Positions 50,484 through 60,995 are shown, counted from the first letter of the stretch. The stretch is DNA of 64,000 nucleotides from Streptomyces sp. NBC_00820 (GCF_036347055.1 NZ_CP108882.1:2803001-2867000); one strand, 5' to 3'. Program-made: numbers and translations. Notes: generated from the letters alone by a model not told the origin.

Positions 50484-51464
50484 TCAGCGGGCCGCCAGCG
50501 CGGCGTCGCTCTGGGACAGCAGCGCCCGCAGGGCCATCTGGTCGCGGACGCGCTGCACCAGGTTCTGCCACTGGCGGGTGAAGCCGGGGCGCTGCTCCAG
50601 CGTCTGCCACAGCGGGTCGAGCGCCGGGTCCAGGCGGGCCCTGGGCATCCAGACGTGCAGCAGGTGTTCGACGAGGGGGCGCAGCACCTTCAGGGCGGCG
50701 GCCCCGTCCGCCGCCGCGACCGGCAGGCCGTCGAGCTTCTGTCCGACGGTCGTCAGCAGCCAGTCGTGCAGGGCCAGGTCCTCGCAGAGTCCGGCCACGG
50801 CGTCGGGCGCGGAGTCCTCGGGCACGCGCAGCTCGGCGGTGCGCAGACCCTCCTCGTCGTCGACGGTGAAGCTCACCAGACGGGCCGGGGTGCCGGCCGG
50901 GGCGGGCAGCGCGGCCCAGCGCAGCCGTGTGTCGGAGGTCCGCAGCGGGGGGTCCTGGTCGAGCAGGCGGTACTGCCGCGAGATCCGGTCCAGCAGGCCC
51001 TGGGCGACGGAGCCGACGTCGAGCAGGTCCGGGGAGCGGGCGTCGGCCAGGAAGCCCTGGACGACCGCTTCGCGCGGCAGGCGGCCGACGGGGACCAGCA
51101 CTCCGGGGCGGACCAGGTAGTACCCCCACGGGCGGCGCCGGTCGGGTCCGGCGGCCGGGGCGGAGAAGTACGCCGTGGCCTGGAGCACGCGCCCCTCGGT
51201 GAGGGCGGCGCGGGCCGTCACCGTGCCGACGGCACGGACCTTGGCGCCGCTCGTGGTGGGCAGCCGGCAGTCCACGCCGGTGAGGACGTCCGGGGAGAGC
51301 GCGTGCGGGTTGGGGCGCCGGGAGAGGCGGACGCGTTCGTCGGGACGCAGTTGCAGCAGCCGCTGCGCCACCCGCCCGTCGACGGCGTCACGGGTGGGCA
51401 GCAGGCAGGTGCGGACCTCGCCGCACATCAGGGCCGGCGCGGCCGGCAGGGCCCGGTCCGCCAT
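50484..51464 (-). CDS. SCO2521-family protein, unknown function
   Basis: 326 residues. Its start (ATG 51464) is 1 nt from the stop of the SCO2522-like gene. A conserved-looking N-terminus MCGEVRTCLLPTRDAVDGRVAQRLLQL and a body of mixed strands (VRAVGTVTARAALTEGRVLQATAYF; RPWGYYLVRPGVLVPVG), then a C-terminal helical part rich in Leu and Arg (LKVLRPLVEHLLHVWMPRARLDPALDPLWQTL). No catalytic motif or membrane helix recognised. The family name is the RefSeq-style label recalled from S. coelicolor; its role has not, to my knowledge, been shown. Confidence 0.75.
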   Translation of the reverse strand: MADRALPAAPALMCGEVRTCLLPTRDAVDGRVAQRLLQLRPDERVRLSRRPNPHALSPDVLTGVDCRLPTTSGAKVRAVGTVTARAALTEGRVLQATAYFSAPAAGPDRRRPWGYYLVRPGVLVPVGRLPREAVVQGFLADARSPDLLDVGSVAQGLLDRISRQYRLLDQDPPLRTSDTRLRWAALPAPAGTPARLVSFTVDDEEGLRTAELRVPEDSAPDAVAGLCEDLALHDWLLTTVGQKLDGLPVAAADGAAALKVLRPLVEHLLHVWMPRARLDPALDPLWQTLEQRPGFTRQWQNLVQRVRDQMALRALLSQSDAALAAR

Positions 51465-51465
51465 G

Positions 51466-52449
51466 TCACAGCCCCGGCGGGAAGAGGTAGGAGGTGCGCT
51501 CCACGACGTCCTCCGGCACGGTGAGCTTCTCCCGCCCGGCGCGCTCGACGATCTGTCCGACGGCGTGCGCGTCGACGTGGACCTGTTCCAGGACGACCCG
51601 CACGGCGTGCTCGACGGGCAGGAAGCGGGTGGGCAGCACGCTGCAGGTGTAGTAGGCGGTGAAGGGCGGCGCGGCGGGGTTGAGCCGCAGCAGGGGCGGC
51701 AGCGCGTCCCAGTCCGCGGGGAACGTCCGCTGCTCCCACGGGACGGGGGTCAGCACCGCCCGTCCGTCGTCGCGCAGCAGCCCGAGGCGGGTCAGTTGCC
51801 AGACGGCGGCGAGGAACGCGCAGGACCAGGTGCGCTGTTCGCCGACGTCGTCCCACAGTTCGACGTCGACGAAGACCGAGTGGCCGCGGGCCCCGGTCTC
51901 CCCGGGCGGCTGCCAGGCGCCGTCGGCGTCCAGCGCGGCGGAGGTACGGCGGGTCGGCGCGCGCCTGCCGTTGGTGAGCCAGCCGGTGCGGCTGACGGGC
52001 GGCCGGAAACCGTTGCTGCCGGGCGGCGGGGACTCCACCAGTCGGTGCATCACGGCGTCCGCGAGGCCCGGCCGGTCCGGGCGGAGCGGGTCGGTCAGGG
52101 CGCAGCCCGACTCGCGGGCGAGGTAGTCGATGGTCAGCCCCGCCCGCTCGGCCGCGCCCAGCAGGGTCGGTAACAGTTCGGCGGGGGTGGACAGCCGGCT
52201 GAAGTAGTCGTCGATCAGGAAGCAGGTGCTGATCCGGGGCCGGTTGCCGGTCGGCAGGGCGGCGGCCCAGGCGCGGGCGGTCTCGGCCCAGGGGCGTACG
52301 GCGGTGAAGTGGCGCACCAGCCGTTCGGCGCCCTCGGCGAAGTCCTCCATGTACAGGTGGCCCAGTTCCAGGGAGAGATGGGAGAACGGCAGGGCCTCGG
52401 TGACCGGGTCGGCGCTGGTCTCCCGGAAGGCGGCCGCGGCTTCCGTCAC
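51466..52449 (-). CDS. SCO2522-family protein, unknown function
   Basis: 327 residues from GTG 52449, which overlaps the stop of the P-loop gene (GTGA). Recognisable blocks: FSHLSLELGHLYMEDFAEGAERLVRHF at the N-terminus, PRISTCFLIDDYFSRLSTPAELLPTLLGAAERAGLTIDYLARESGCAL, and HSVFVDVELWDDVGEQRTWSCAFLAAVWQLTRLGLLRDDG. The repeated acidic pairs (IDDYF, DVELWDD) and fixed Cys could form an enzyme site, but no known family is clear. Always in one unit with the P-loop protein by spacing. Confidence 0.75.
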   Translation of the reverse strand: MTEAAAAFRETSADPVTEALPFSHLSLELGHLYMEDFAEGAERLVRHFTAVRPWAETARAWAAALPTGNRPRISTCFLIDDYFSRLSTPAELLPTLLGAAERAGLTIDYLARESGCALTDPLRPDRPGLADAVMHRLVESPPPGSNGFRPPVSRTGWLTNGRRAPTRRTSAALDADGAWQPPGETGARGHSVFVDVELWDDVGEQRTWSCAFLAAVWQLTRLGLLRDDGRAVLTPVPWEQRTFPADWDALPPLLRLNPAAPPFTAYYTCSVLPTRFLPVEHAVRVVLEQVHVDAHAVGQIVERAGREKLTVPEDVVERTSYLFPPGL

Positions 52450-53363
52450 AGTTGCCCCCAGTACTTGTCGTCGGTCAGCCGCTCCGCCAGTTCCACCAGG
52501 GCCTGCCGGGTCTTGAAGTTGGCGATCTTGCTGTCGAGGACGTCCTCGTCGGTGATGAGCTGCTCGCGCATCTGGAGCACGGGTTCCAGCGGGACCGAGC
52601 CGAGGACCCGGGACTTGCCGATGTCCAGGGACGCCGCCAGCTCCTCCAGCCGCTTGTTGCACTGGCGCATCCAGGTGTACTGGGCGGGCGGCATCTGCGC
52701 CCACTGCGGCGACTCCAGGTCGGGCACGGCGGCACGGACGAAGCGGATGGCACCGAGGAGTGCCGTCCGGTCGTGTCCCATGGCCACGCCGTGGGACACG
52801 ATGCCCTGCCGGCCGGCGACCAGTTCGGCGGCGGCCATGACGTGCTGCCGGGTCCAGCGGTGGTAGAGCAGCCAGCGGGCCGGGACGCGCCGCAGTTCGT
52901 CGCGGGCGGTGGCGGCCAGCACCAGGTCCATGGCGTAGCTGCGGCCGGCGCTCAGGTCCACCACGATGAGGTCGAACTCGCGGCGCAGCCGCAGGAAGAG
53001 GTCGACGCAGCGGTGCAGGTTCTCCTCGTCGGTGACGAACTCCCCGCCGCCGCGGTCGCCGGGCAGCAGGACCAGCCGGCCGGAGCCGCTGGGGCGGTCG
53101 CGGAGCACGGGGTGCTCGGTACGGCTCCACACGTCGGCGCGCAGCGGTTCGCCGGTCTTGCCCTTCAGGTAGGAGTGCAGGCCCCGTCCCTCGGCCTCGG
53201 TCTTGACGTTCGGGGTGTCGAAGACGGCGGTGGCGGTGGGCGAGCCGAAGTCGAAGTCCAGGTAGCAGACGTCGTCGCCGTCGAGGGCGCGGCGGTAGGC
53301 GAGGTTGGCGCTGGTGACCGAGCGGCCGGTGCCTCCCTTGTCGGAGGCGGCGAAGACGAGCAC
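52446..53363 (-). CDS. SCO2523-family variant P-loop protein (ParA/MinD-like)
   Basis: 305 residues from GTG 53363. The N-terminus MLVFAASDKGGTGRSVTSANLAYRRAL is a deviant Walker A of the SIMIBI (MinD/ParA) class in which the usual GK(T/S) is GRS, so the invariant Lys is Arg; the KGG Lys is kept. A Walker A-prime region follows (DVCYLDFDFGSPTATAVF) and a switch-like FDLIVVDLSAGRSYAMD. It may bind nucleotide without normal hydrolysis, or act as a scaffold. RefSeq-type naming (variant P-loop protein) agrees. It is coupled on both sides to unknown genes. Confidence 0.82.
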   Translation of the reverse strand: MLVFAASDKGGTGRSVTSANLAYRRALDGDDVCYLDFDFGSPTATAVFDTPNVKTEAEGRGLHSYLKGKTGEPLRADVWSRTEHPVLRDRPSGSGRLVLLPGDRGGGEFVTDEENLHRCVDLFLRLRREFDLIVVDLSAGRSYAMDLVLAATARDELRRVPARWLLYHRWTRQHVMAAAELVAGRQGIVSHGVAMGHDRTALLGAIRFVRAAVPDLESPQWAQMPPAQYTWMRQCNKRLEELAASLDIGKSRVLGSVPLEPVLQMREQLITDEDVLDSKIANFKTRQALVELAERLTDDKYWGQL

Positions 53364-53364
53364 C

Positions 53365-55206
53365 TCACACCCCCTGGCGCCCGGCGGCCCTGGCGCGGGC
53401 GAGGGCGTCGAGTCTGCCGAGCACGTTCAGGGTGAGCGCGCAGGACGTGCCGGGCTGGCTGTCGAGCAGGATGCGGGCGCGGCGCAGGTCGGCCTCGATG
53501 CCCTTCAGTTCCGTGCCCTCCTGGCTCTTGGCGATGGGGGCGGGCTGTTCCATCTGCTCGGTGCCGAGGAGGTGGGTCGCCTCGCTGAGCAGGGAGCGGG
53601 CCAGCGCGGTCGGTTCGGGGCTGCGGATCGGTGCCTGGGTGTAGAGCTGCTGGGCGGCGACCATGCACTCGGTGACGCGTTCGGTGATGTTCCAGGACAG
53701 CCGTCCCTGGCGGTCCGCCGAGTCCGGGTAGGTCGCGTGCACGTTGTCCCACAGGCCGACGCCCTCGCCGTCGGAGATGCGCCGTGCCCACAGGTGGTCG
53801 AGGGTCTGTTCGGCGAGCCGGAGCAGCCGGTCGTGCGCGGCGACGTTGCGGGACAGGGCGCACAACTGGATGACGCGCTTGAGCAGTTGGGCCGAGAAGT
53901 CGGTCATCGTCCAGCGCATGGGCGGGCCGAGGGGGTCGTCGGACTGCAACGGCAGTGCGACGCCGGGGTTGTGCAGCAGGACCGCGGGGTCCTCGCGGGT
54001 GGTGCTGGAGGTGATCCGGCTGCGTTCGGCGAGGCGTTCCATGACGCCGACGGTGCGGGTGAGGTCGTCGTCGGTGGCCCGGCGCCGTACCAGGTCGTGG
54101 ACGAGGATGGAGGCGACGGAGAGGGAGAAGTACTCGGACTCCAGCTGCTGGCCCGTGGTCCGCCAGGGGATGTCCTCCAGCGGCCATCTGTCGTCGTCGA
54201 ACCGCGCGATGCCGGACCAGTACTGCTGGGTGATGGTCCAGCGCAGGCGCAGGGCGTCGGCGAGCTTCTGCTGTTCGGGGTTGAGCAGGCCCAGGACGAG
54301 GGTGCGGTCGGAGAACAGGTCCTGGATGCCGTCGAGGGCGACGACGGTGAAGTACAGGTACGGCACACCGCGGGCCACGCCGTCGGCCTGGTCCCCGATC
54401 GGCTCCCCGGTGTCCACCTGGGGTGCGCCCTTGACCAGGCTCCAGGCCCAGCCGCATTCGAAGAGGCGGTTCTCGTTGCCGAGCTGCTCCTCCACGTCGA
54501 CGCCGAGGACGACGCTCTCGCGGATGACCGCGCGCAGCGCCCGGAAGCGTTCCTGGAACTGCTGGAGGACCATCCGGTCGGGTGTGCGGCCCTGGCCGAT
54601 GAGCCGGCACAGCGCCTGACCCTGCGGTGACTCGACCTCGTAGACGTCGACGGTGAAGGAGCGCAGCAGGCTGACCATGGCCGCGGTGAGGCGGTCGCTG
54701 GTGGCCTGGCGCAGTCTCTCGATCAGCTGGAGGGTGCCGGAGCGCTCGGTCTTGGTCTGGTAGACCTTGAGGAATCCGAGGGTTGCCAGGCACAGCGTGA
54801 CCGACAGGCTGAACGAGTCGACGACGCCGAGTGCCCGCTGTTCCTTCGACAGTTCCTGGTCGGGGTCGCGGGTGGTGAAGTAGTGCCCGCCGGAGAAGGT
54901 GGGGGTGTCGCCCGCCCGGTGTTTCTCCATGAATTCGGTGAGCGCCCGGACCAGGCTCTCCGGGATCTCTGTCGCGTCACCGACCGCTTTCAGGGATTTC
55001 TCGACGTCCGGCTGTGTGGTGTCGGGCGCGTCCAGCCGGAACGCGGGAAACTCGGTCGCGGGATACAGCAGGCAGAGCAGCCGTTCCGCGTCGGCGACGC
55101 TGCTGACTCCTCCCGATTCACCCCAGTCCCATGCGCCGTCCGGATAGCAATGACGAGCAACCGACTGCCAGATGGACAGAAGATTCTGTCTGGGCTTGAT
55201 CTGCAT
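53365..55206 (-). CDS. SCO2524-family protein, unknown function
   Basis: 613 residues. ATG 55206 is chosen for the AGGGG seven nt upstream; GTG 55221 and ATG 55212 are in frame. N-terminus MQIKPRQNLLSIWQSVARHCYPDGAWDWGESGG, then long helical segments, a possible hydrophobic stretch (SLSVTLCLATLGFLKVYQ), VDVEEQLGNENRLFECGWAWSL, PYLYFTVVALDGIQDLF, and C-terminal helices (LALTLNVL-type). No signal or motif known to me. The stop is 1 nt from the P-loop start, a sign of tight stoichiometry. Confidence 0.75.
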   Translation of the reverse strand: MQIKPRQNLLSIWQSVARHCYPDGAWDWGESGGVSSVADAERLLCLLYPATEFPAFRLDAPDTTQPDVEKSLKAVGDATEIPESLVRALTEFMEKHRAGDTPTFSGGHYFTTRDPDQELSKEQRALGVVDSFSLSVTLCLATLGFLKVYQTKTERSGTLQLIERLRQATSDRLTAAMVSLLRSFTVDVYEVESPQGQALCRLIGQGRTPDRMVLQQFQERFRALRAVIRESVVLGVDVEEQLGNENRLFECGWAWSLVKGAPQVDTGEPIGDQADGVARGVPYLYFTVVALDGIQDLFSDRTLVLGLLNPEQQKLADALRLRWTITQQYWSGIARFDDDRWPLEDIPWRTTGQQLESEYFSLSVASILVHDLVRRRATDDDLTRTVGVMERLAERSRITSSTTREDPAVLLHNPGVALPLQSDDPLGPPMRWTMTDFSAQLLKRVIQLCALSRNVAAHDRLLRLAEQTLDHLWARRISDGEGVGLWDNVHATYPDSADRQGRLSWNITERVTECMVAAQQLYTQAPIRSPEPTALARSLLSEATHLLGTEQMEQPAPIAKSQEGTELKGIEADLRRARILLDSQPGTSCALTLNVLGRLDALARARAAGRQGV

Positions 55207-55262
55207 CCCCATGCCCCTCACACAGGTATGTCACCCGGACGGCGATTTGGTATGAGCATTTC

Positions 55263-56033
55263 TCAGGCACCTCGGTGGCCGCAGGCGACGATCATTCCCG
55301 TGTATCCCTCGCGCAGCAGGTCCCCGGGTTTCCCCAGGCGGTGGGTCTCGATTTTCGAAGCGTATTTACCCAGGGTGTCCCGGACTTCCTGCTCGTCGAT
55401 GTCGAGTGCGGGGAAATCGCGTCCACCCACCCAGTAGCCCCGCGAGTGCTCCATGAAAGCGGCGGCGAACGGCGCCTCCGGCTCCAGGGCGTTCATGAAG
55501 CAGCCGACGCCCCGCCGGAACTCCTCCAGCGATCCGGTGATCGACTCGGCGACGAAGAACATGGTGCCCATCGCCCAGCGCTCGCCGCCCTCGTGGAGAT
55601 CGAAGAGGTTGCCGAGCCGGGGCCGGACCCGTTGCGCGAAGCGCGCCCGGGGGTCCCCGCAGCGCCGGGCGTAGGCCTCGTCCCGGCACAGGACGTCCCA
55701 GAACTGGTCCCACTGGAGGTCGTAGGAACGACGCTGCTGATCGAGGTACCCCACGTTCGCCGGCGAGCGCTCCAGGAGCGTGACCCTGTCGCACCAGGGG
55801 AGCATGCTGAGAGCGGGATAGAGATTCGGACCCGCCCCGACGTCGATACCGGAAGCCACGCCACCGGAAGTGCCGAAATGGCTGCTGAAATGATCGCGAA
55901 CGACACCGATGATCGCCTCGTCATCAGGGTGCAGGCTGAGATAATTGTGCCTGATGTACTCCTGGGGATCGAAATGCTCCCAGGTCACATCGTTATTCCG
56001 CTTCTCCGTGCCGGTCGGCGATCCCGAGGTCAT
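55263..56033 (-). CDS. SCO2525-family SAM-dependent methyltransferase
   Basis: 256 residues from ATG 56033. Motif I for SAM binding: ASGIDVGAGPNLYPALSML; post-I acidic residue in VTLLERSPANVGYL. Blocks WEHFDPQEYIRHNYLSLHPDDEAIIGVVRDHF and GTMFFVAESITGSLEEF resemble the NNMT/PNMT/TEMT family of small-molecule N-methyltransferases. The start has a -10-like TACCCT 6 nt upstream and no Shine-Dalgarno, so a leaderless start is possible. First gene of the six-gene block; 56 bp separate it from the SCO2524-like gene. Confidence 0.85.
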   Translation of the reverse strand: MTSGSPTGTEKRNNDVTWEHFDPQEYIRHNYLSLHPDDEAIIGVVRDHFSSHFGTSGGVASGIDVGAGPNLYPALSMLPWCDRVTLLERSPANVGYLDQQRRSYDLQWDQFWDVLCRDEAYARRCGDPRARFAQRVRPRLGNLFDLHEGGERWAMGTMFFVAESITGSLEEFRRGVGCFMNALEPEAPFAAAFMEHSRGYWVGGRDFPALDIDEQEVRDTLGKYASKIETHRLGKPGDLLREGYTGMIVACGHRGA

Positions 56034-56252
56034 TAACGCAGGGTAGCAGAGCCGACGCACAAAGCACCCACGCCACGTGCGATCCACGGCGCATGATCAC
56101 AGAAAGACGGCGCTCGAACGCACAGTTTCGGCCGCCTGGCACGCTCAACCACAAATGGTCCAGATCTCGGCTTGAACGGCCAAAAGCGGCGGGTAAAGAT
56201 GGGACGAGCCGTGCCGGTCACGGGTTGAGTGATCAGATGCATACCGTCGCAT

Positions 56253-56266
56253 CGATATGTATATCG
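56253..56266. promoter_or_regulatory. AT-rich palindrome CGATAT-GT-ATATCG
   Basis: A perfect 6-bp dyad in a rare AT-rich spot of the 291-bp region between the methyltransferase gene (-) and the GNAT gene (+). It could be an operator for either direction. Confidence 0.35.
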
Positions 56267-56324
56267 CACGAGATCCGCACACCCTCACCTTCACCTCGCG
56301 CAGGGGCCGAGAAAAGGGGACGGA

Positions 56325-56840
56325 ATGATTCCTCTTCCCGAAGACCACTTCCCGTCGCACACCGGTTCCGTCGCGGGCAGCGGGTCCGAGAAGACACCAC
56401 GGCTGATCAGAAAGGCCGTGGAGGCCGACCTGCCCGAGGTGCTCCGCCTCGACCGGGAGGCGTTCCCGGAGGGGCCGTATCCGTACTTCGTCCTGCGCCA
56501 GTTCCTCGACGCGCTCGGGGACCACATGCTCGTCGTGGACGGCGGCGACGGGCTGCGCGGCTACGTCCTCGCGACCCCGCCGCACCACGCCCGCAGCTGG
56601 ATACTGAGCCTCATCGTCGGCCACGAGCTGCGCGGCAACGGGGTGGGCCGCGAGCTCATGACCGAGATGCTGCGGCAGCTGCGCGCGGAGGGCGCCGCCG
56701 AGATCCTGCTCACCGTGGACCCCGCCAACGAGTCGGCCGTGATGCTCTATCACCACCTGGGATTCGCGCCGTGGGGCCTGCCCCGGGAGGACTACCTGGG
56801 CCCTGGAGAGGCAAGGCTGCGCATGCGCCTGGCGTGCTGA
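56325..56840 (+). CDS. GNAT-family N-acetyltransferase
   Basis: 171 residues from ATG 56325 (GGGGA upstream). GNAT fold: RLIRKAVEADLPEVLRLDREAFPEGPYP at the N-terminus, the acetyl-CoA pyrophosphate loop VGHELRGNGVGRELMTEML, and ILLTVDPANESAVMLYHHLGFAPWG. Acetylates an amine from acetyl-CoA in the cytoplasm; the substrate is unknown. RimI-like spacing is present, but nothing ties it to ribosomal proteins. It diverges from the block at 49.4-56 kb. Confidence 0.88.
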   Translation: MIPLPEDHFPSHTGSVAGSGSEKTPRLIRKAVEADLPEVLRLDREAFPEGPYPYFVLRQFLDALGDHMLVVDGGDGLRGYVLATPPHHARSWILSLIVGHELRGNGVGRELMTEMLRQLRAEGAAEILLTVDPANESAVMLYHHLGFAPWGLPREDYLGPGEARLRMRLAC

Positions 56841-56866
56841 TCCGGCCCCCCGCGCGACACGGCACC

Positions 56867-56908
56867 CCGTCCGAGGCCGCCGTCAGACCGTCCGAGGCCG
56901 CCGGCAGA
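56867..56908. repeat. 21-bp tandem repeat between converging genes
   Basis: Two copies of a 21-bp unit starting CCGTCCGAGGCCGCCG at 56867 and 56888, with one difference, in the space between the GNAT and TerB-like gene ends. Confidence 0.75.
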
Positions 56909-56953
56909 CCGCCGTCAGGACGCCGCCGGGACGCCGTCAGAGCCGGAGGGGTG

Positions 56954-57652
56954 TCACGACGGTGTCCGCGCCGCCGCCAGCAGCCGGCTCACGTCGGTGC
57001 CGCAGAGGGTGAGCGCGGCGCCGACGGTGGTGAGGGCGTCGCGTTCGGCGGGGGTGTAGGGGCCGTCGGCCAGGGCGATGCGGGCGGCCTGGAGGAAGAG
57101 GGCCTCGCGGCCGGCGCAGGCCAGGTGCGGGGCGAGCGGGTCGAGGGCCTCGTGCAGCTCTATGGCGAGGCTCGCGCCGCACGGGCCCGCGTCCACCACC
57201 CGGCCGGTGTCGGCGGCGAGCGCCTCGACCAGGGCGGCGAGCTGTTCCTCGGTGCAGTCCTCGAAGCCGGCGGCGCGGACCGCGCAGGCGGCGGTCTCCA
57301 GGGCCGTACGGGAGCCGGTGCCGCCGGCGGCGAGCACGGCGAGGGCGACGGTGTGGACGGCGTCGCGGAGCATCGCGGAGAAGCGGCGGGTGGTGGGGTG
57401 GTCGAGGACGTCGGTGCCGAAGTGCCGGCGGCAGGCGGCGCACTCCACGACCGGCCCGGCCACCCCACGCGGCAGCACGGGCACCCCGAGGAGGGTGAGG
57501 CGGCGGCGGCCGGTGAGCCGCTGGTAGTTGCGGTCGCCCCCGCAGCCAGGGCAGAAGAACTCGCCGTCCCCGACGGGCGTCCACGCGGTGCGGGTGCCCA
57601 GGATGCGCGCAGCCCTGACGGCACGGTCGCCTCGTCCCCGTACTGGCAGCAC
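56954..57652 (-). CDS. TerB-like (tellurite-resistance TerB-type) protein
   Basis: 232 residues from GTG 57652 (GGAGG at spacing 6); an ATG at 57709 is also in frame. The N-terminal zinc ribbon-like part has CPGCGGDRNYQ and CAACRRHFG. The C-terminal helical part matches TerB-like domains (RRFSAMLRDAVHTVALAVLAAGG; ALADGPYTPAERDALTTVG). TerB-like domains bind metal and are widespread; resistance to tellurite is not implied. The gene converges with the GNAT gene and is followed upstream by leuA with its terminator between. Confidence 0.78.
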   Translation of the reverse strand: MLPVRGRGDRAVRAARILGTRTAWTPVGDGEFFCPGCGGDRNYQRLTGRRRLTLLGVPVLPRGVAGPVVECAACRRHFGTDVLDHPTTRRFSAMLRDAVHTVALAVLAAGGTGSRTALETAACAVRAAGFEDCTEEQLAALVEALAADTGRVVDAGPCGASLAIELHEALDPLAPHLACAGREALFLQAARIALADGPYTPAERDALTTVGAALTLCGTDVSRLLAAARTPS

Positions 57653-57780
57653 GTCGCACCTCCGTAACCCCGCGGCAACATCGCCGCGCTGGCGTGATGT
57701 TAGCCACATCGCGCCGGTTGAGTCAGTACCCCGTAGGAGACCTTTCCGTGACCTGAGGGGCGCGATGGCCGGTACACGAC

Positions 57781-57816
57781 GGTGCCCCGACCCCCGCGCA
57801 CGCGGGTCGGGGCACC
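57781..57816 (-). terminator. Terminator of leuA
   Basis: GGTGCCCCGACCC (57781-57793) and GGGTCGGGGCACC (57804-57816) pair perfectly over 13 bp around a 10-nt loop; 21 bp past the leuA stop on the minus strand. Confidence 0.85.
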
Positions 57817-57837
57817 GAAAGTGCCGGTCAGGGGCGG

Positions 57838-59640
<1,803 letters not shown>

Positions 59641-59688
59641 CTACAGGCCCTCGCCGCGGCAGCTAAGAAGAAGCAGCCCGAAACGCAT
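59641..59688 (-). CDS. leuA leader peptide
   Basis: A 15-codon ORF: ATG at 59688, stop TAG at 59641-59643, peptide MRFGLLLLSCRGEGL. Four Leu codons in a row are CTG-CTT-CTT-CTT. CTT is rare in high-GC Streptomyces, so three together would stall ribosomes when leucyl-tRNA is low. A GGAG lies 4 nt upstream. This is the pattern of the amino-acid attenuators described in front of leuA in Streptomyces. Its stop is 81 bp before the leuA ATG. Confidence 0.88.
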   Translation of the reverse strand: MRFGLLLLSCRGEGL

Positions 59689-59903
59689 GATGCTCCGCAG
59701 CCTAGCCGAGCCGTGCCGGATGCGCGGACCCGTATCAGTATGCGGAACCGAGGGCCATGAATCGGACAAACGGTTATCTCACGCCACGCATCACCACGAG
59801 CCATACCACTCCGTGACACAGCATGACGACGGATGTCCGCGTATTTCACCAATCATGGTTGCGCGTAGTGACATCCATGTCACGCAGTGCAAGGGTGCCG
59901 GGC

Positions 59904-60974
59904 ATGACGACCAACGGGGGCTTCGAGCCCGTCTTCTGCACGATCGTGCCGCCCCACCTCCTCGACAAGCTCGCCCGCAGCGAGGACTCCGCCGTCTCCG
60001 GACCGGCCCGCCGCTCCCTGGAGCGCGACGCCCTGGAGCGCACCCGGCGCCGCCTGACCACGGTGATCGGCGCGCCCTCCGTCGCGCCGCCCGCCGGCGC
60101 CGCCGCCGACCAGCCGCACCGCACCGTCTACGACGCCCGCCACACCCAGGACCTGCCCGGCACGAAGGTCCGCGAGGAGGGCACGCAGCCCGGCTCCGAC
60201 GCCACCGTCAACCGCGCCTACGCGGGACTCGGCGCCACCTTCGAGCTGTATCTGAAGGTGTACGGCCGCCACTCCATCGACGACAACGGGCTGCCGCTGA
60301 ACGCCACGGTTCACTTCGACAAGGACTACGACAACGCCTTCTGGAACGGCGACCAGATGGTGTTCGGCGACGGCGACAACGAGATCTTCCTGGACTTCAC
60401 CATCCCGGTCGACGTCATCGGCCACGAGCTGACCCACGGCGTCACCCAGTACACCGCCAACCTCGCCTACTTCGGCCAGTCCGGCGCGCTCAACGAGTCG
60501 CTCTCCGACGTCTTCGGCTCGCTGATCAAGCAGTACGCGCTCGGACAGAGCGCCGCCGAGGCCGACTGGCTGATCGGCGCCGGCCTGCTCGCGCCGCGCG
60601 TCACGGGCACCGCCCTGCGCTCGATGAAGGCACCGGGCACGGCCTACGACGACGACGTCCTGGGCAAGGACCCGCAGCCCGCCACCATGGACGGCTTCGT
60701 GCACACCGGCCGCGACAACGGCGGCGTGCACATCAACTCCGGCATCCCGAACCACGCGTTCTACCTGGTCGCCACCGCAGTCGGCGGCAACTCCTGGGAG
60801 CGGGCCGGGCAGATCTGGTACGACGTCCTGACCGGCGGGAAGCTGGCGGAGGACGCCCAGTTCGCCGACTTCGCCACGCTGACCGTGAAGGCGGCCCGTG
60901 AGCGGTACGGCGCGGGCGACGAACTCCAGGCCGTGGAGAAGGCGTGGGAGCAGGTCGGGGTGCACACGCTGTAG
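59904..60974 (+). CDS. M4 metallopeptidase without signal peptide (protealysin-like)
   Basis: 356 residues from ATG 59904 (AAGGG upstream). N-terminus MTTNGGFEPVFCTIVPPHLLDKLARSED is a short protealysin-type propeptide. Catalytic motif in VIGHELTHGVTQYTANLAY and Glu ligand in GALNESLSDVFG; HINSGIPNHAFYLVATAVGG near the C-terminus. No signal or membrane segment, unlike the M4 gene at 1733. It is followed after 21 bp by an emfourin-like inhibitor, the arrangement described for protealysin-like proteases. Confidence 0.93.
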   Translation: MTTNGGFEPVFCTIVPPHLLDKLARSEDSAVSGPARRSLERDALERTRRRLTTVIGAPSVAPPAGAAADQPHRTVYDARHTQDLPGTKVREEGTQPGSDATVNRAYAGLGATFELYLKVYGRHSIDDNGLPLNATVHFDKDYDNAFWNGDQMVFGDGDNEIFLDFTIPVDVIGHELTHGVTQYTANLAYFGQSGALNESLSDVFGSLIKQYALGQSAAEADWLIGAGLLAPRVTGTALRSMKAPGTAYDDDVLGKDPQPATMDGFVHTGRDNGGVHINSGIPNHAFYLVATAVGGNSWERAGQIWYDVLTGGKLAEDAQFADFATLTVKAARERYGAGDELQAVEKAWEQVGVHTL

Positions 60975-60995
60975 TTCCGTACTAGACAGTGACCC

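Noticed and set aside
56954..57652. Tellurite resistance
   Set aside because: TerB-like domain alone does not show resistance; no other ter genes are near.
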